Assembly (NCBI RefSeq): GCF_015521605.1
Contig: NZ_WANV01000024.1
Coordinates: 1 to 57,008 of the forward strand
DNA: 57,008 bases
Origin: Thermococcus sp.
Lineage (GTDB): Archaea > Methanobacteriota_B > Thermococci > Thermococcales > Thermococcaceae
Direction: 5' to 3'
Shown here: positions 36,576 through 45,528 of the stretch, piece after piece
Numbering within the stretch: the stretch's first letter is position 1
Layout of the letters: every line of letters begins with the position of its first letter
Position numbers and translations under genes: made by a program
The notes under the pieces: model-generated
What the model saw: the letters and a program-made list of their open reading frames with translations, nothing else
The model's database searches: none
What the model was told of the DNA's origin: nothing

Positions 36576-37409
36576 ATGGTTGAGAAGTTCGTATCGGCTG
36601 AGAGGCCCCAGACGGAGGAGGGCTACCAGTACCACATAGCCTGCAAGCCGGGGGACGTTGCACGCTACGTTCTCCTCCCCGGAGACCCAGAGAGGGTCCC
36701 CAAGATAAGCTCCCTCTGGGACGAGGCCAGGGAGATAGCATTCCACAGGGAATACAGAACGCACACTGGAAAGTACAAGGGGGTTCCAATAAGCGTCACT
36801 TCCACTGGAATAGGGGGCCCCTCAACGGCGATAGCCATTGAGGAGCTCGCCGCCATCGGGGCGGACACCTTCATAAGGGTCGGTTCGACCGGGGCAATCC
36901 AGCCGGGGATGGAAATCGGAGACCTGATCATAGCAAAGGCCGCCGTGAGGCTCGAAGGCACCTCAAAGCAGTACGTTCGCGTCGAGTATCCCGCCGTTGC
37001 GGATCTCGAAGTTACCCTAGCACTCATCGAGGCGGCTGAAACTTTGGGCGTTCGCTACCACATAGGCATCACTGCTTCGACCGACAGCTTCTACCTCGGC
37101 CAGGGGAGGCCGGGGCTCAGGGGCTACTTCCCGAGCTTCGCAAAGAACATAATGGACGACCTGAGGCAGGCCAACGTCACGAACTTCGAGATGGAGGCGG
37201 CAACCCTCTACACCCTTGCCAACATCTACGGACTCAGGGCCGGCTGTGTCTGTGCGGTCTTCGCCAACAGGATAACCAACGAGTTCGGGAAGGCCGGGGA
37301 GAAGGAGGCCGCCCTCGTTGCCAGCGAGGCTGTGAAGATACTCGCCGAGTGGGACGAGGAGAAGGAGCGGAAGGGCAAGAAGGTCTGGTTCCCCGGGCTG
37401 AGGGGTTGA
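36576..37409 (+). CDS. udp: Uridine phosphorylase
   Basis: Nucleoside phosphorylase family I; splits uridine to uracil and ribose-1-phosphate. 277 residues. Landmarks are YVLLPGDPERV (phosphate loop), RVGSTGAIQPGMEIGDLI and TNFEMEAATLYTLA. ATG 36576 has AAGGTGG with five-base spacing; the open frame starts earlier without such a site. Belongs to nucleoside salvage with mtnP nearby. Confidence 0.92.
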   Translation: MVEKFVSAERPQTEEGYQYHIACKPGDVARYVLLPGDPERVPKISSLWDEAREIAFHREYRTHTGKYKGVPISVTSTGIGGPSTAIAIEELAAIGADTFIRVGSTGAIQPGMEIGDLIIAKAAVRLEGTSKQYVRVEYPAVADLEVTLALIEAAETLGVRYHIGITASTDSFYLGQGRPGLRGYFPSFAKNIMDDLRQANVTNFEMEAATLYTLANIYGLRAGCVCAVFANRITNEFGKAGEKEAALVASEAVKILAEWDEEKERKGKKVWFPGLRG

Positions 37410-37656
37410 TGCTTTATATTTTTATTTTTAAGATGGTGGATATTACCGGCGTGCACTTTTCAAAATCCTGTTGGGTGAGATTTGCTTCTAAAAGAAGCCT
37501 TTGGACAGTTTGATTTTTGTTCTGGCGCCCATAGAACAGCCTGAGGAGAGCAACCACCCAAGAACTGGCAATTGATGAGTGAACCCCCGGAAATCAGCAT
37601 TCTCAGAAAGCACGCAATCTTTCCGTCAACGCTTCGTGAGAAGCAAAGGGCTGCTA
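37410..37656. other. Gap before tRNA-Arg, nothing recognised
   Basis: About 250 bases downstream of udp. It begins with a T-rich run (about 37412-37428) suitable for termination of udp. I see no conserved RNA motif or convincing gene. Confidence 0.4.
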
Positions 37657-37734
37657 TGGCGCCCCGGCGGGGATTCGAACCCCGGACCTCGAGGTCCGCA
37701 GCCTCGCGCCCTATCCAGACTAGGCCACCGGGGC
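37657..37734 (-). tRNA. tRNA-Arg (anticodon GCG)
   Basis: Minus-strand cloverleaf starting GCCCCGGTGGCCTAG. The anticodon stem CGAGG/CCTCG holds loop CTGCGGA, anticodon GCG. T-arm CGGGGTTCGAATCCCCG and acceptor CCGGGGC, with encoded CCA at 37657-37659. A TATA box (TTTATAAA on either strand) near 37763-37770 is properly placed for it. Confidence 0.95.
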
Positions 37735-37796
37735 ACTGCCCGCTAACCCTTCTAATGGAGTCTTTATAAATTTAACCGTCTCTGCTCACCGAAAGA

Positions 37797-37804
37797 TTTA
37801 TAAA
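37797..37804 (+). promoter_or_regulatory. TATA box of tRNA-Gly
   Basis: CCGAAAGATTTATAAAGCG gives a strong BRE and TATA about 35 bases before the mature tRNA-Gly 5' end. Confidence 0.75.
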
Positions 37805-37838
37805 GCGCCCGAAGGTGAGTATTCTACGGGCTTGAACT

Positions 37839-37916
37839 GCGGTGGTAGTCTAGCCTGGTCTAGGACAGCGGCCTGCCACGCCGCTGGCCCGGGTTCAAAT
37901 CCCGGCCACCGCACCA
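37839..37916 (+). tRNA. tRNA-Gly (anticodon GCC)
   Basis: Begins GCGGTGGTAGTCTAGCC. Anticodon stem GCGGC/GCCGC with loop CTGCCAC, anticodon GCC. T-arm CCGGGTTCAAATCCCGG, acceptor CCACCGC, then A and encoded CCA. Diverges from tRNA-Arg with a promoter for each in the 104-base gap. Confidence 0.96.
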
Positions 37917-38030
37917 CAACTCGTTTCTTAACAGCTTTTTAGGGCTTAGGGGTGTTCAACGTGAGATTTGCCTGTCCAGGAGTGGAATTTTGAAAAATTA
38001 AGCTGAAGAGTGGCGCCTTTGTAGGGAAAA

Positions 38031-39371
38031 TCACGTCCTCAGCTTCGCCAGGGCATCCTCTGCCGCCTGGAGTACCGGATACGCCACAGGAGACGCCGTG
38101 AGGAGCGGGTGGGTCGCTATCTGCAGAGTGTAGAGCTCGCTCGCGGTAAGGCGTTTCTGTATCGCCAGCGCGAGGATGTTTATCATCTCGCCCACGCTCT
38201 CCCCACCGGCTATCTGGGCGCCGAGTATTGCCCCCCTGTCACGGGAGAATATCAGCTTCGCCGTTATCATAGACGTTCCCGGAAAGACCGCGGGATGCTT
38301 GTCAGGAGCCTTTCCGTAGCCAACTATGACCTCAAAGCCCTCTTTCCTCGCAGCCTCCTCCGTAAGGCCGGCCGCCGCGAGGGTCAAACCGGCAACGTGG
38401 GTGGCGTAGACGCCTATTGTTCTCCTGTTTTCCCTCACTATCTGGAGTCTGAAGAGATTGGCACCGGCTATTCTGGCCTCAAAGGTTGCCGTTGAAGCCA
38501 GCATAAGGGTGTACGGCTTCCCAGTGAAGAAGTCCCTGTGCTCCACGCAGTCGCCAACCGCAAAGATGTCCGGATGGGAAGTCCTCATGTACTCGTCGGT
38601 CCAGATGCCGTAGCGCGTCACCCTGAGACCGGCCTTCACGGCAAGCTCGACGTTTGGCCTGTAGCCGATGGAGAATATCACGAGGTCGGCAGGAAGCTCG
38701 GTGCCATCAACCAGCCTGACCCTCTCGACCCTTCCCCCTCCGAGGAGCCTCTCAACGTGACCGTAAACGATGTCAACACCTGCCTCGCGGAGCCTATTTT
38801 CCGCCATTTCGCTGAACTCCGGATCAAAGGAGTTCCTGAGGAGCCTGCTTCTGACTACAAGGGTAACGTTCTTTCCGAGTTTTCGTATCTCGTCCCCCAC
38901 CTCAAGGGCTATGAACCCGCCGCCGATTATAACGACGTTTTCCGCCTTCTTCAGCCTCTCCTTAAGCCCCTTTAGGTACTCGTAGTCCTTGGGTATGGTG
39001 TGCACACCCTCAAGGTCAAACCCAGGAACCTCTGGGAGAACCGGTCGGGAGCCCGTGGCTATGACGAGCTTATCCCACCGAACCTCCTCCCCTCCCCGGG
39101 TCCTTACGAGCTTAGCCTTGGGGTCTATGTGGGTCACCTCGTCCACAAGAACGTCTATTTCCGCAGGCTTGAAGAACATGTCGAGGGGGATTATGTCTTC
39201 ATCGATGCTCCTGAGCGACCCGAAGACGTACGGAATGCCGCAGGAGATTATGCCGACGTCTTCCTTTTTGACCACCAATATGCTCTTGTCTGGATAAAAC
39301 CGCCTCGCGGCGAGGGCCGTGGTTATTCCGCCGGCGCTCGCGCCGACAACTACAACATCGTACTTCATCAT
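38031..39371 (-). CDS. CoA-disulfide reductase / NAD(P)H oxidase-like flavoprotein
   Basis: 446 residues. FAD-binding N-terminus VVVVGASAGGITTALAAR, redox-active single cysteine Cys44 in GIISCGIPY, second dinucleotide fold VVIIGGGFIALEVG, FAD motif DIFAVGDCVE and the C-terminal dimerisation domain. The single Cys44 type acts as CoA-disulfide reductase, NADH oxidase or NAD(P)H sulfur reductase in Thermococcales; paralogs are hard to tell apart. ATG 39371 has GGTGAT seven bases upstream; ATG 39368 is equally possible. Confidence 0.9.
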   Translation of the reverse strand: MMKYDVVVVGASAGGITTALAARRFYPDKSILVVKKEDVGIISCGIPYVFGSLRSIDEDIIPLDMFFKPAEIDVLVDEVTHIDPKAKLVRTRGGEEVRWDKLVIATGSRPVLPEVPGFDLEGVHTIPKDYEYLKGLKERLKKAENVVIIGGGFIALEVGDEIRKLGKNVTLVVRSRLLRNSFDPEFSEMAENRLREAGVDIVYGHVERLLGGGRVERVRLVDGTELPADLVIFSIGYRPNVELAVKAGLRVTRYGIWTDEYMRTSHPDIFAVGDCVEHRDFFTGKPYTLMLASTATFEARIAGANLFRLQIVRENRRTIGVYATHVAGLTLAAAGLTEEAARKEGFEVIVGYGKAPDKHPAVFPGTSMITAKLIFSRDRGAILGAQIAGGESVGEMINILALAIQKRLTASELYTLQIATHPLLTASPVAYPVLQAAEDALAKLRT

Positions 39372-39477
39372 TTCGAAAATCACCACTAACGTCTCCACTC
39401 AAAGGTTTTAAACAGTTTCGTTATCAAACTCAACTGGATGTAAGCAGTATCAGTGAACAAAAAGTAGAGAAGGGGCG

Positions 39478-40281
39478 TCACTCCCCGGTCGCGCCCTTCA
39501 GGGCGTCCTTGCAGGGGCAGTGCCTCTCCTTCGGTATGTACTTGATGGACTTCATGAGGAGGTACTTTATCTCCTCGCTCTTTTTGGCCATCAGCTCGAC
39601 TACCTCGGTGTGGGTGAGCTTCTCCCTGCTTATCCCCGCGGCAAAGTTGGTGACTATGGCAACACTGGCGTAGCACATCTCAAGCTCCCTGGCGAGGGCT
39701 GCCTCCGGGCACTGGGTCATTCCGACGACGTCAGCCCCGAGTATCTTAAGGGCCCGTATCTCAGCCCTCGTCTCGAAGCGCGGCCCTTCCATGCAGGCGT
39801 AGGTTCCCGTCGGGTGGTATTCAAACCCAAGCTCCCTCGCGGCAGTTATCAGTGCCTTCCTCAGCTCAGGGCAGTAGGGGTCGGTGAAGTCAACGTGGGC
39901 CACGAACTTCCTGTCGTGGGGGCTATCATCACCGTCGTAGAAGGTGTAGTGCCTCGTCTTGGTGAAGTCGAGTAGCTGGTCGAGAATGACAAAGTCCCCC
40001 GGCTTCATCGCCTCGTTGAGCGAGCCGACCGCTGAAGTCGAGAGAATCCTCTCGACGCCGAGTTCATAGAGCGCCCAGATGTTGGCGCGGTAGTTGATCT
40101 TGTGGGGGGGAACGCTGTGCCCCTCGCCGTGCCTGGCCAGGAAAGCTATCTCCTCGCCACCGTACTCGCCTATCTTCACCCTGACCTTTCCGTAGGGAGT
40201 GCTTACGAACTCCTCCCTGACGTTCTGGAGCAGCTTCGGGTCGTAGACTCCGGAACCTCCAATAATTGCTATCCTCGGCAT
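39478..40281 (-). CDS. mtnP: S-methyl-5'-thioadenosine phosphorylase
   Basis: Salvages methylthioadenosine, a polyamine-synthesis by-product, to adenine and methylthioribose-1-phosphate. 267 residues. Signature elements are IAIIGGSGVYDP, LARHGEGHSVPPHKINYRAN, SAVGSLNEAMKPGDFV, CMEGPRFETRAE and TNFAAGIS. The C-terminus carries a CPC cysteine pair, known to form disulfides in hyperthermophile MTAPs. Ribosome-binding site GGTGATACC. Confidence 0.95.
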   Translation of the reverse strand: MPRIAIIGGSGVYDPKLLQNVREEFVSTPYGKVRVKIGEYGGEEIAFLARHGEGHSVPPHKINYRANIWALYELGVERILSTSAVGSLNEAMKPGDFVILDQLLDFTKTRHYTFYDGDDSPHDRKFVAHVDFTDPYCPELRKALITAARELGFEYHPTGTYACMEGPRFETRAEIRALKILGADVVGMTQCPEAALARELEMCYASVAIVTNFAAGISREKLTHTEVVELMAKKSEEIKYLLMKSIKYIPKERHCPCKDALKGATGE

Positions 40282-40322
40282 GGTATCACCTGAAAAGGAG
40301 AAACGGGGGAGGGCTTAAAACG

Positions 40323-41624
40323 TTAGTGCTTTTCCCAGAGAACCTTCTGGTGCTCCGCCCTTTCTTCGATGTCCTCGCTGACCTCTCCCTCGGCCTGCAG
40401 TTCCAGTATCTTCGTGAGGATCTCGCTGAGCAGCCACGACCCCCACTTGGGGTCTTTAACTTCAAGGGCGGCATCTATGGCCCCGTCGATGTCCCCGGAT
40501 TTCAGACGGGAGATAGCTATGCTCCCGAAGGCCAGAGAGCGTAGGTAGTTGCCGCGGACCAGCTGGGCAAACCTGAGCGCCTCATCGAACTCGCCGAGCT
40601 TCGAGAGGTACGTAACCACCTTAACCAGGATCGTGTTCTCCCGGGTGCGCTCTCCTATTGTTCTGACCAGGGACAGGTATTTGGGATGAACCTGTTTCGA
40701 GAGTAGCTGATCCATTATAACCCCCGCTATCCTTTCGAACTCTTCGCCTTCCAGATATCTCAGGAGACCCGAGAGAACCCCCTCCTTATCGACCGAGGTC
40801 TTGACGATGCCCTCCAGGATGGAGAGCCTCTCGTCAGGATGCACCCGTTCAAGGATTCTCATGACAAAATCCAGCTCTCCCTGATTACCTAGGCCAATTA
40901 GGAGAGACCTCAACACGTCAAACCCCGTATCCGAGGACATTCCCAGTGCAATATCCACGAACTTTTCGTACGTGGCGGTCGGCACGTCGGAGTTCTTGAG
41001 GTAGACCGCGACCTCCTTCATTGCCTCCCCAAGCCAGTACTCACTCTTGAGCTCCGAGAGAACCCTGATGGCACTTCCAAACTCCTCACGTTTTAGATGC
41101 TCCTTTATTGCCTCTATGGCGGCTATGGAGTGCCAGGGCTCGTCGTCTATCTGCTCTATGATGAGCCTTGCCCTGCGCATATTGCCCTTCTTGAGGTAGA
41201 CCCTGAGTATCTTCAGGAACAGGTCGTTTCGCTTTACGGAGTCCTCAACGTCGGTGGCATAGAAGAGTGCATCGTCGGGCATATCCAGCTCCAGGAGGCG
41301 AATGACCAGCTCTTCCAGGAGATCGTCCTTCAGGGGCTCTGGGAAGGTGAGGATGGACTCGTAGGCCTGATGGAAAACCTTCTGAGAGGTCTTTGCATCC
41401 GTCCTCTTAAGGTACGTCCCTATCTCCACAAGGGCTTTGACCAGAAGAACGGGGTTCTCGATTGATGCGGCAGCATTGAAGGCGTATTTAAAAGCGGTCT
41501 TATACTCTGGCTTTTTGGCGCGGTACATGTAGTAACCAATTTTAGCGTACGTGACTGCCCGGAGGTACTTATCCCTTATATCAGAAGCTAACCGGAGGGC
41601 CTCGCGATAAACGTCCACAGGCAT
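40323..41624 (-). CDS. Alpha-solenoid repeat protein, unknown function
   Basis: 433 residues, all-helical with TPR-like units of 30-40 residues throughout, e.g. RAVTYAKIGYYMYRAKKPEY, VKRNDLFLKILRVYLKKGNM and LAFGSIAISRLKSGDIDGAI. No signal peptide or membrane segment, so probably a cytosolic scaffold for protein-protein contacts. ATG 41624 follows GGTGAAAATA; an upstream GTG (41633) overlaps that site. Partner unknown. Confidence 0.75.
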   Translation of the reverse strand: MPVDVYREALRLASDIRDKYLRAVTYAKIGYYMYRAKKPEYKTAFKYAFNAAASIENPVLLVKALVEIGTYLKRTDAKTSQKVFHQAYESILTFPEPLKDDLLEELVIRLLELDMPDDALFYATDVEDSVKRNDLFLKILRVYLKKGNMRRARLIIEQIDDEPWHSIAAIEAIKEHLKREEFGSAIRVLSELKSEYWLGEAMKEVAVYLKNSDVPTATYEKFVDIALGMSSDTGFDVLRSLLIGLGNQGELDFVMRILERVHPDERLSILEGIVKTSVDKEGVLSGLLRYLEGEEFERIAGVIMDQLLSKQVHPKYLSLVRTIGERTRENTILVKVVTYLSKLGEFDEALRFAQLVRGNYLRSLAFGSIAISRLKSGDIDGAIDAALEVKDPKWGSWLLSEILTKILELQAEGEVSEDIEERAEHQKVLWEKH

Positions 41625-41715
41625 TATTTTCACCGGGAAAATTTACGATATGGGAGTATTTAATTATTTCCAACAACCAGAGCAGAACACAAAAGGTTAG
41701 TCAAAAAACGAAAGT

Positions 41716-41925
41716 TCAGCCGAGCTCGTCATAAACAACTCCGACGACCTCTCCGTCGTCGAGCGAGACAAAGCTTACCTTGGTCTTTTTGCCGCTCTTG
41801 GGGTCTACCACAACGAAATCTGGCTTGGACAGGTACTTACTGGCGGGCATCCTCCAGACATCGCCGTAATGGGCCCTAAGCTCCTTCAAAAATCTTTCCG
41901 CATCACGTCTAATAACGGTTGTCAT
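41716..41925 (-). CDS. Small basic-acidic protein, unknown
   Basis: 69 residues, MTTVIRRDAERFLKELRAHY, alpha then beta (FVVVDPKSGKKTKVSFVSLD). No membrane part. ATG 41925 has GGTGATATCG upstream. TATA-like sequence GTATATACT and TTTAAAGTA lie just beyond. I do not recognise it. Confidence 0.6.
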   Translation of the reverse strand: MTTVIRRDAERFLKELRAHYGDVWRMPASKYLSKPDFVVVDPKSGKKTKVSFVSLDDGEVVGVVYDELG

Positions 41926-42007
41926 CGATATCACCACCAGTATATACTACTTTAAAATATAAAAAGCTTTCCCATAGACATTCGTCAAAGATAATATCGA
42001 CAATCGC

Positions 42008-42250
42008 CTAAAATTTTGGCCGTATGCAAACCATCGCTCCCCGAGGAACGCCAGCTATACTGTCGTCTCCGAGGTCGTTTAAAGTCTCAAAATTTCCTGT
42101 CCCTTTGCAATTATTACGTCTGCCCCCTCAAAGAGCGGCGAAAATTCCTGTGATTCATACTCCTGAGGCGTTCCAGGAGCCTTGAGCCGGTAGGGATTAT
42201 CCCTGTAACCTCGTGACATCACGAGCGATGCGTTCGTAGTGAATCCTCAT
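42008..42250 (-). pseudogene. Decayed DUF89 (ARMT1/damage-control phosphatase) gene
   Basis: Three frames together spell the C-terminal part of a DUF89 protein. The start is intact: GGTGGTAG then MRIHYERIARDV. Next frame EVTGIIPTGSRL; next PQEYESQEFSPLFEGADVII with AKGQ; then a shift to GNFETLNDLGDD and SIAGVPRGAMVCIRPKF, followed by TAG at 42008-42010. DUF89 proteins end with an ADxIIAKGQGNFE segment and a VPKGAxVCxR-like tail. At least two frameshifts and large internal deletions (most of the N-terminal domain and the stretch after NFETL) make it non-functional. Confidence 0.82.
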
Positions 42251-42287
42251 CTACCACCAAGGGAAGATAGAAAAGGCCCTTAACAAA

Positions 42288-42395
42288 TCAAGCCCTAAGC
42301 CTCTCGACGTATTCGAGCTCCTCCGGGATTGGGCTTCCCCTTCTCAGCATCTCCCTCACGACCAGGTAGCCGTAAAGCGCGGTCATCCACTCCAT
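42288..42395 (-). CDS. 35-residue small protein, hypothetical
   Basis: MEWMTALYGYLVVREMLRRG, then an amphipathic acidic-basic tail ending VERLRA. Ribosome-binding site GGGGTGAGGAAA has ideal spacing to ATG 42395. One amphipathic helix is predicted. It lies just upstream of the DUF89 remnant. Small and unrecognised, but the start signal and Thermococcus-like codon use favour a real gene. Confidence 0.5.
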   Translation of the reverse strand: MEWMTALYGYLVVREMLRRGSPIPEELEYVERLRA

Positions 42396-42624
42396 TTTCC
42401 TCACCCCTTTCCATTTCTTCCGGAGTGTCCAGCCATATTTTGAGCTTAAAAGCTTTTTTAGACCTTAAAATCCCATCTATGTCCACAAAATATCCGCAAT
42501 CCCTTCAAAAAGCAGCGATGAAAGTCTTCGAGATTAAATGTACAAAAATAGACAATTTAAAGACCGGAGATGGTTCTTCTTTTGTTAAAAGAGTACATTT
42601 GGGCAGGGCACTGAAACCCAACCG

Positions 42625-42632
42625 TTTATAAA
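42625..42632 (+). promoter_or_regulatory. TATA box of srp54
   Basis: CCAACCGTTTATAAACTT gives a clear TATA box 33 bases before the ATG, so the mRNA leader is only about ten bases and consists essentially of the GGTGGGAG ribosome-binding site. Confidence 0.7.
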
Positions 42633-42664
42633 CTTTGGAGACTCCATCACTACGGTGGGAGAAA

Positions 42665-44011
42665 ATGGCCTTAGAAAAGCTAGGGAAGGCACTCAACAAT
42701 GCCCTCAGGAAGCTTGCCCGTTCGAGCACCGTTGACGAGGCCACCATTAAGGAGGTGGTACGCGACATCCAGAGGGCGCTCATCCAAGCCGACGTTAACG
42801 TTAGGCTGGTTCTCCAGTTAACAAAGACGATAGAAAAAAGGGCGCTTGAAGAGAAACCTCCCGCAGGGGCATCAAAGAAGGAGCATATAATCCAGATAGT
42901 TTACGAGGAGCTTACAAAGTTTCTCGGAAAGGAAGCCAAGCCCCTCGAAATAAAGGAGAAGCCGACCATCCTGCTCACCGTTGGTATACAGGGTTCGGGT
43001 AAGACCACGAGCGTGGCAAAGCTGGCGAGACATCTCCAGAAGAGGGGTTACAAGGTGGGCCTCGTCTGTTCGGACACCTGGCGTCCCGGTGCCTATTACC
43101 AGCTCAAACAGCTCGTTGAGCCATTTGGAATAGAGGTCTTTGGCGATCCCGAGGAAAAAGACGCCGTGAAGCTTGCCCGCGAGGGTGTTGAGTACTTCAG
43201 GGGCAAGGGTGTGGACGTCATAATAGTCGACTCCGCGGGAAGGCACAAAGAAGAAACCGGTCTCATCGAGGAGATGAGACAGATAAGCGAGGCAATAAAG
43301 CCCCACGAGGTGATCCTGGTCATCGATGGAACCATTGGCCAGCAGGCACACAGTCAGGCACTCGCGTTCAAGGAAGCAACACCGATAGGCTCGATAATAG
43401 TCACCAAACTCGACGGCTCCGCCAAGGGTGGTGGGGCACTATCCGCTGTGGCAGCGACCGGAGCGCCGATAAAGTTCATCGGCGTAGGGGAGAGGATAGA
43501 CGACCTGGAACCCTTTGACCCCAAACGCTTCGTGTCCAGACTCCTCGGAATGGGTGATATAGAGGGACTGCTCCAGAAGCTTGAGGAGCTCCAGAAGGAG
43601 CAGGAGTTCAAGGAGGAAGACCTTGAGAAGTTCCTCAAGGGCAAGTTCAACCTAAAGGACATGTACGCCCAGCTTGAGGCGATGCAGAAAATGGGGCCTC
43701 TCAAGCAGATACTCCAGATGATCCCGGGAATGGGCTACTCCCTGCCGGAGGACGCGGTTAAAGTCGGCGAGGAGAAGCTGAAGAGGTACAGGATAATAAT
43801 GGACTCGATGACGGAGGAAGAGCTCGAACATCCTGAGATCATCAACTATTCGAGGATAAAGAGAATCGCCAGGGGTTCAGGAACAAGTACCCAGGAGGTC
43901 AGGGAGCTGCTCCACCAGTACAACCAGATGAAAAAGATGTTCAAGAGCATGGACAAGAGAAAGCTTTCTAAGATGGCAAGGAAATTTAACTTTGGAGGGT
44001 TTGGGATATGA
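42665..44011 (+). CDS. srp54: Signal recognition particle GTPase SRP54
   Basis: Recognises signal sequences on ribosomes and, with 7S RNA and FtsY, targets them to the translocon. 448 residues. N-domain helices 1-85; G-domain with P-loop GIQGSGKTT (about 108), [16 protein letters not shown] and [12 protein letters not shown]-domain with methionine-rich [19 protein letters not shown]. Start at 42665; four-base overlap with the next gene. Confidence 0.97.
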   Translation: MALEKLGKALNNALRKLARSSTVDEATIKEVVRDIQRALIQADVNVRLVLQLTKTIEKRALEEKPPAGASKKEHIIQIVYEELTKFLGKEAKPLEIKEKPTILLTVGIQGSGKTTSVAKLARHLQKRGYKVGLVCSDTWRPGAYYQLKQLVEPFGIEVFGDPEEKDAVKLAREGVEYFRGKGVDVIIVDSAGRHKEETGLIEEMRQISEAIKPHEVILVIDGTIGQQAHSQALAFKEATPIGSIIVTKLDGSAKGGGALSAVAATGAPIKFIGVGERIDDLEPFDPKRFVSRLLGMGDIEGLLQKLEELQKEQEFKEEDLEKFLKGKFNLKDMYAQLEAMQKMGPLKQILQMIPGMGYSLPEDAVKVGEEKLKRYRIIMDSMTEEELEHPEIINYSRIKRIARGSGTSTQEVRELLHQYNQMKKMFKSMDKRKLSKMARKFNFGGFGI

Positions 44012-44247
44012 TCGAGGCCTTCGTGCTGGTTGTTGTTAGGCCCGGAACCGAGGAGAAAGTATACAACGCCCTCGCGAAGGAGGAGAAAATCAAGGAGATA
44101 TACCGCGTCTATGGGGAGTACGACATCATACTCCGGGTGGAAGTTGAGAACATCCACGAGCTTGACAGGTTCCACGACGAGACTCTGAGGAGGATAAGCA
44201 ACATAGAGATGACGGAAACGCTGATAGCCAGCTCGTACAGGGGGTGA
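44008..44247 (+). CDS. Stand-alone Lrp/AsnC ligand-binding (RAM) domain protein
   Basis: 79 residues, [20 protein letters not shown], the beta-alpha-beta-beta-alpha-beta RAM/ASNC_trans_reg fold without a DNA-binding domain. [18 protein letters not shown] is the typical GxYD core. Such single-domain proteins form rings that bind amino acids. It begins within the srp54 stop (ATGA), so it is translated with it. Function unknown. Confidence 0.88.
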   Translation: MIEAFVLVVVRPGTEEKVYNALAKEEKIKEIYRVYGEYDIILRVEVENIHELDRFHDETLRRISNIEMTETLIASSYRG

Positions 44248-44251
44248 AGCC

Positions 44252-44752
44252 TTGGAAAAGAGGTGGGTCGCCAGGATTCACCTCGATACCCTCGAAGTCG
44301 AGCACGACCCCTCTTTTAAATTTAAGTGCATCGAAAACTGTGGAAAGTGCTGCTACGAGCTTGAGATACCCGTTAGAGACGACGACATAGCTGGGATAGA
44401 GGATCTCGGCTACAACACCTGGGAATTCGTGGACTACGAAAAGATGTTCTACCGGGGGGACAAATTCCTCAGCTACGCACTCAAAAAGCGTCCCTTCGAC
44501 GGCGGCTGCGTTTTTCTAGACCCGGAGACCTTGAAATGCAGGATATACGAAAAGAGGCCCCTGGCATGCAGGCTGTATCCCTTCGTCTTCGTAAAGCAGG
44601 GAAGTGTCATGGAAGTTTACGTCAAAATGGACTCCTTCTGCCCCGGCCTCAACCACCAAGATGGTGAAGCCATCACCAGAGAGTTCCTGCTGCGCGAGTA
44701 CGAAGACGTCATAGAGGCCTACCGCAGGAAAGTTGTGAAGAGCCGGGAGTGA
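44252..44752 (+). CDS. YkgJ-family cysteine-cluster protein
   Basis: 166 residues. Cysteine pattern FKCIENCGKCCYELE, then GCVFLDPETLKCRIYEKRPL and ACRLYPF, plus a further CysPro near 130; this family is predicted to bind a metal or Fe-S cluster. Starts at TTG 44252 with GGGGTGAAGCC upstream, four bases after the RAM gene stop. Function unknown. Confidence 0.85.
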   Translation: MEKRWVARIHLDTLEVEHDPSFKFKCIENCGKCCYELEIPVRDDDIAGIEDLGYNTWEFVDYEKMFYRGDKFLSYALKKRPFDGGCVFLDPETLKCRIYEKRPLACRLYPFVFVKQGSVMEVYVKMDSFCPGLNHQDGEAITREFLLREYEDVIEAYRRKVVKSRE

Positions 44753-44762
44753 CCGAAACATA

Positions 44763-44770
44763 TTTATACA
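44763..44770 (+). promoter_or_regulatory. TATA box of the GfcR-like gene
   Basis: GACCGAAACATATTTATACA: BRE-like purines followed by TTTATACA, 37 bases before the start codon. Confidence 0.6.
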
Positions 44771-44806
44771 TTTTCTTGTTAATTTTTGGCCACTGGAGGT
44801 GAGAGA

Positions 44807-45523
44807 ATGAGTCAGCTAAAGTCGGTTCAGGAAAAGCTCAGGCTGGTCAGGGTGCTCAGACTGCTCAAAAAAACCTACACCTACGAAGAGCTGTCCAAGA
44901 TAACCGGCCTCCCCATCACGGTGCTCAACAGGTACGTGAGGGGGAAGGTCCTTCCGAGCGCCGAGAGAACCAAGGAGCTCCTTGAGCTGCTCCTACCGTA
45001 CATCAACATAGAGGAGGAAGTCAGGAGAAGGATAAAATTTGACGAGTACGGATTTTTTGACAACATGCCCGTGCTCAGCGATACCGCCCTCATGAGCCTC
45101 ATCGCCGAGGAGGTGGCGGGCAGGTACATGGACAAGAACGTGGACAAGGTTCTCACCGCTGCGACCGACGGAATCGCCCTCGGTGTCCACGTGGCCAAAG
45201 AACTCAGTGTTGACGTCGTCTATGCCAAGAAAAAGAAGGAAGTCGGAGTCGAGAAGTTCTACGAGGTCAGCTACGTCCCGAGCGCCTCTGGAAGCGTAAC
45301 CACCCTGTACCTCCCCCAGTGGGCGCTCAGAAAGGGCGAAAACGTCCTCATAGTTGACGACGTGATAAGGAGCGGTGAGACGCAGAGGGCCCTCCTTGAG
45401 ATGTGCAGACAGGCAGGGGCAAAACCTGTGGGCATGTTCTTCCTCATAAGCGTCGGCGATGTCATCGACCACCTCAAGGAGGAGTACAGCATCCCCGTGG
45501 AGAGCCTCATAAGGCTGGAGTGA
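44807..45523 (+). CDS. gfcR: GfcR-type transcription regulator (HTH plus PRTase domain)
   Basis: 238 residues. N-terminal helix-turn-helix (TYEELSKITGLPITVLNRYV) joined to a type I phosphoribosyltransferase fold with PRPP loop VLIVDDVIRSGET. This archaeal family, often annotated as orotate phosphoribosyltransferase-like, includes the haloarchaeal sugar-metabolism regulator GfcR; ligand and targets in Thermococcus are unknown. Ribosome-binding site GGAGGTGAGAGA. Shares a transcript with the next gene. Confidence 0.83.
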   Translation: MSQLKSVQEKLRLVRVLRLLKKTYTYEELSKITGLPITVLNRYVRGKVLPSAERTKELLELLLPYINIEEEVRRRIKFDEYGFFDNMPVLSDTALMSLIAEEVAGRYMDKNVDKVLTAATDGIALGVHVAKELSVDVVYAKKKKEVGVEKFYEVSYVPSASGSVTTLYLPQWALRKGENVLIVDDVIRSGETQRALLEMCRQAGAKPVGMFFLISVGDVIDHLKEEYSIPVESLIRLE

Positions 45524-45528
45524 TGCCG

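Noticed and set aside
37475-37971. Direct repeat GTGAGATTTGC on both sides of the tRNA-Arg/tRNA-Gly pair
   Set aside because: Eleven-base matches are expected many times by chance in 57 kb; no longer match surrounds it and no integrase gene is near, so I do not call attachment sites.
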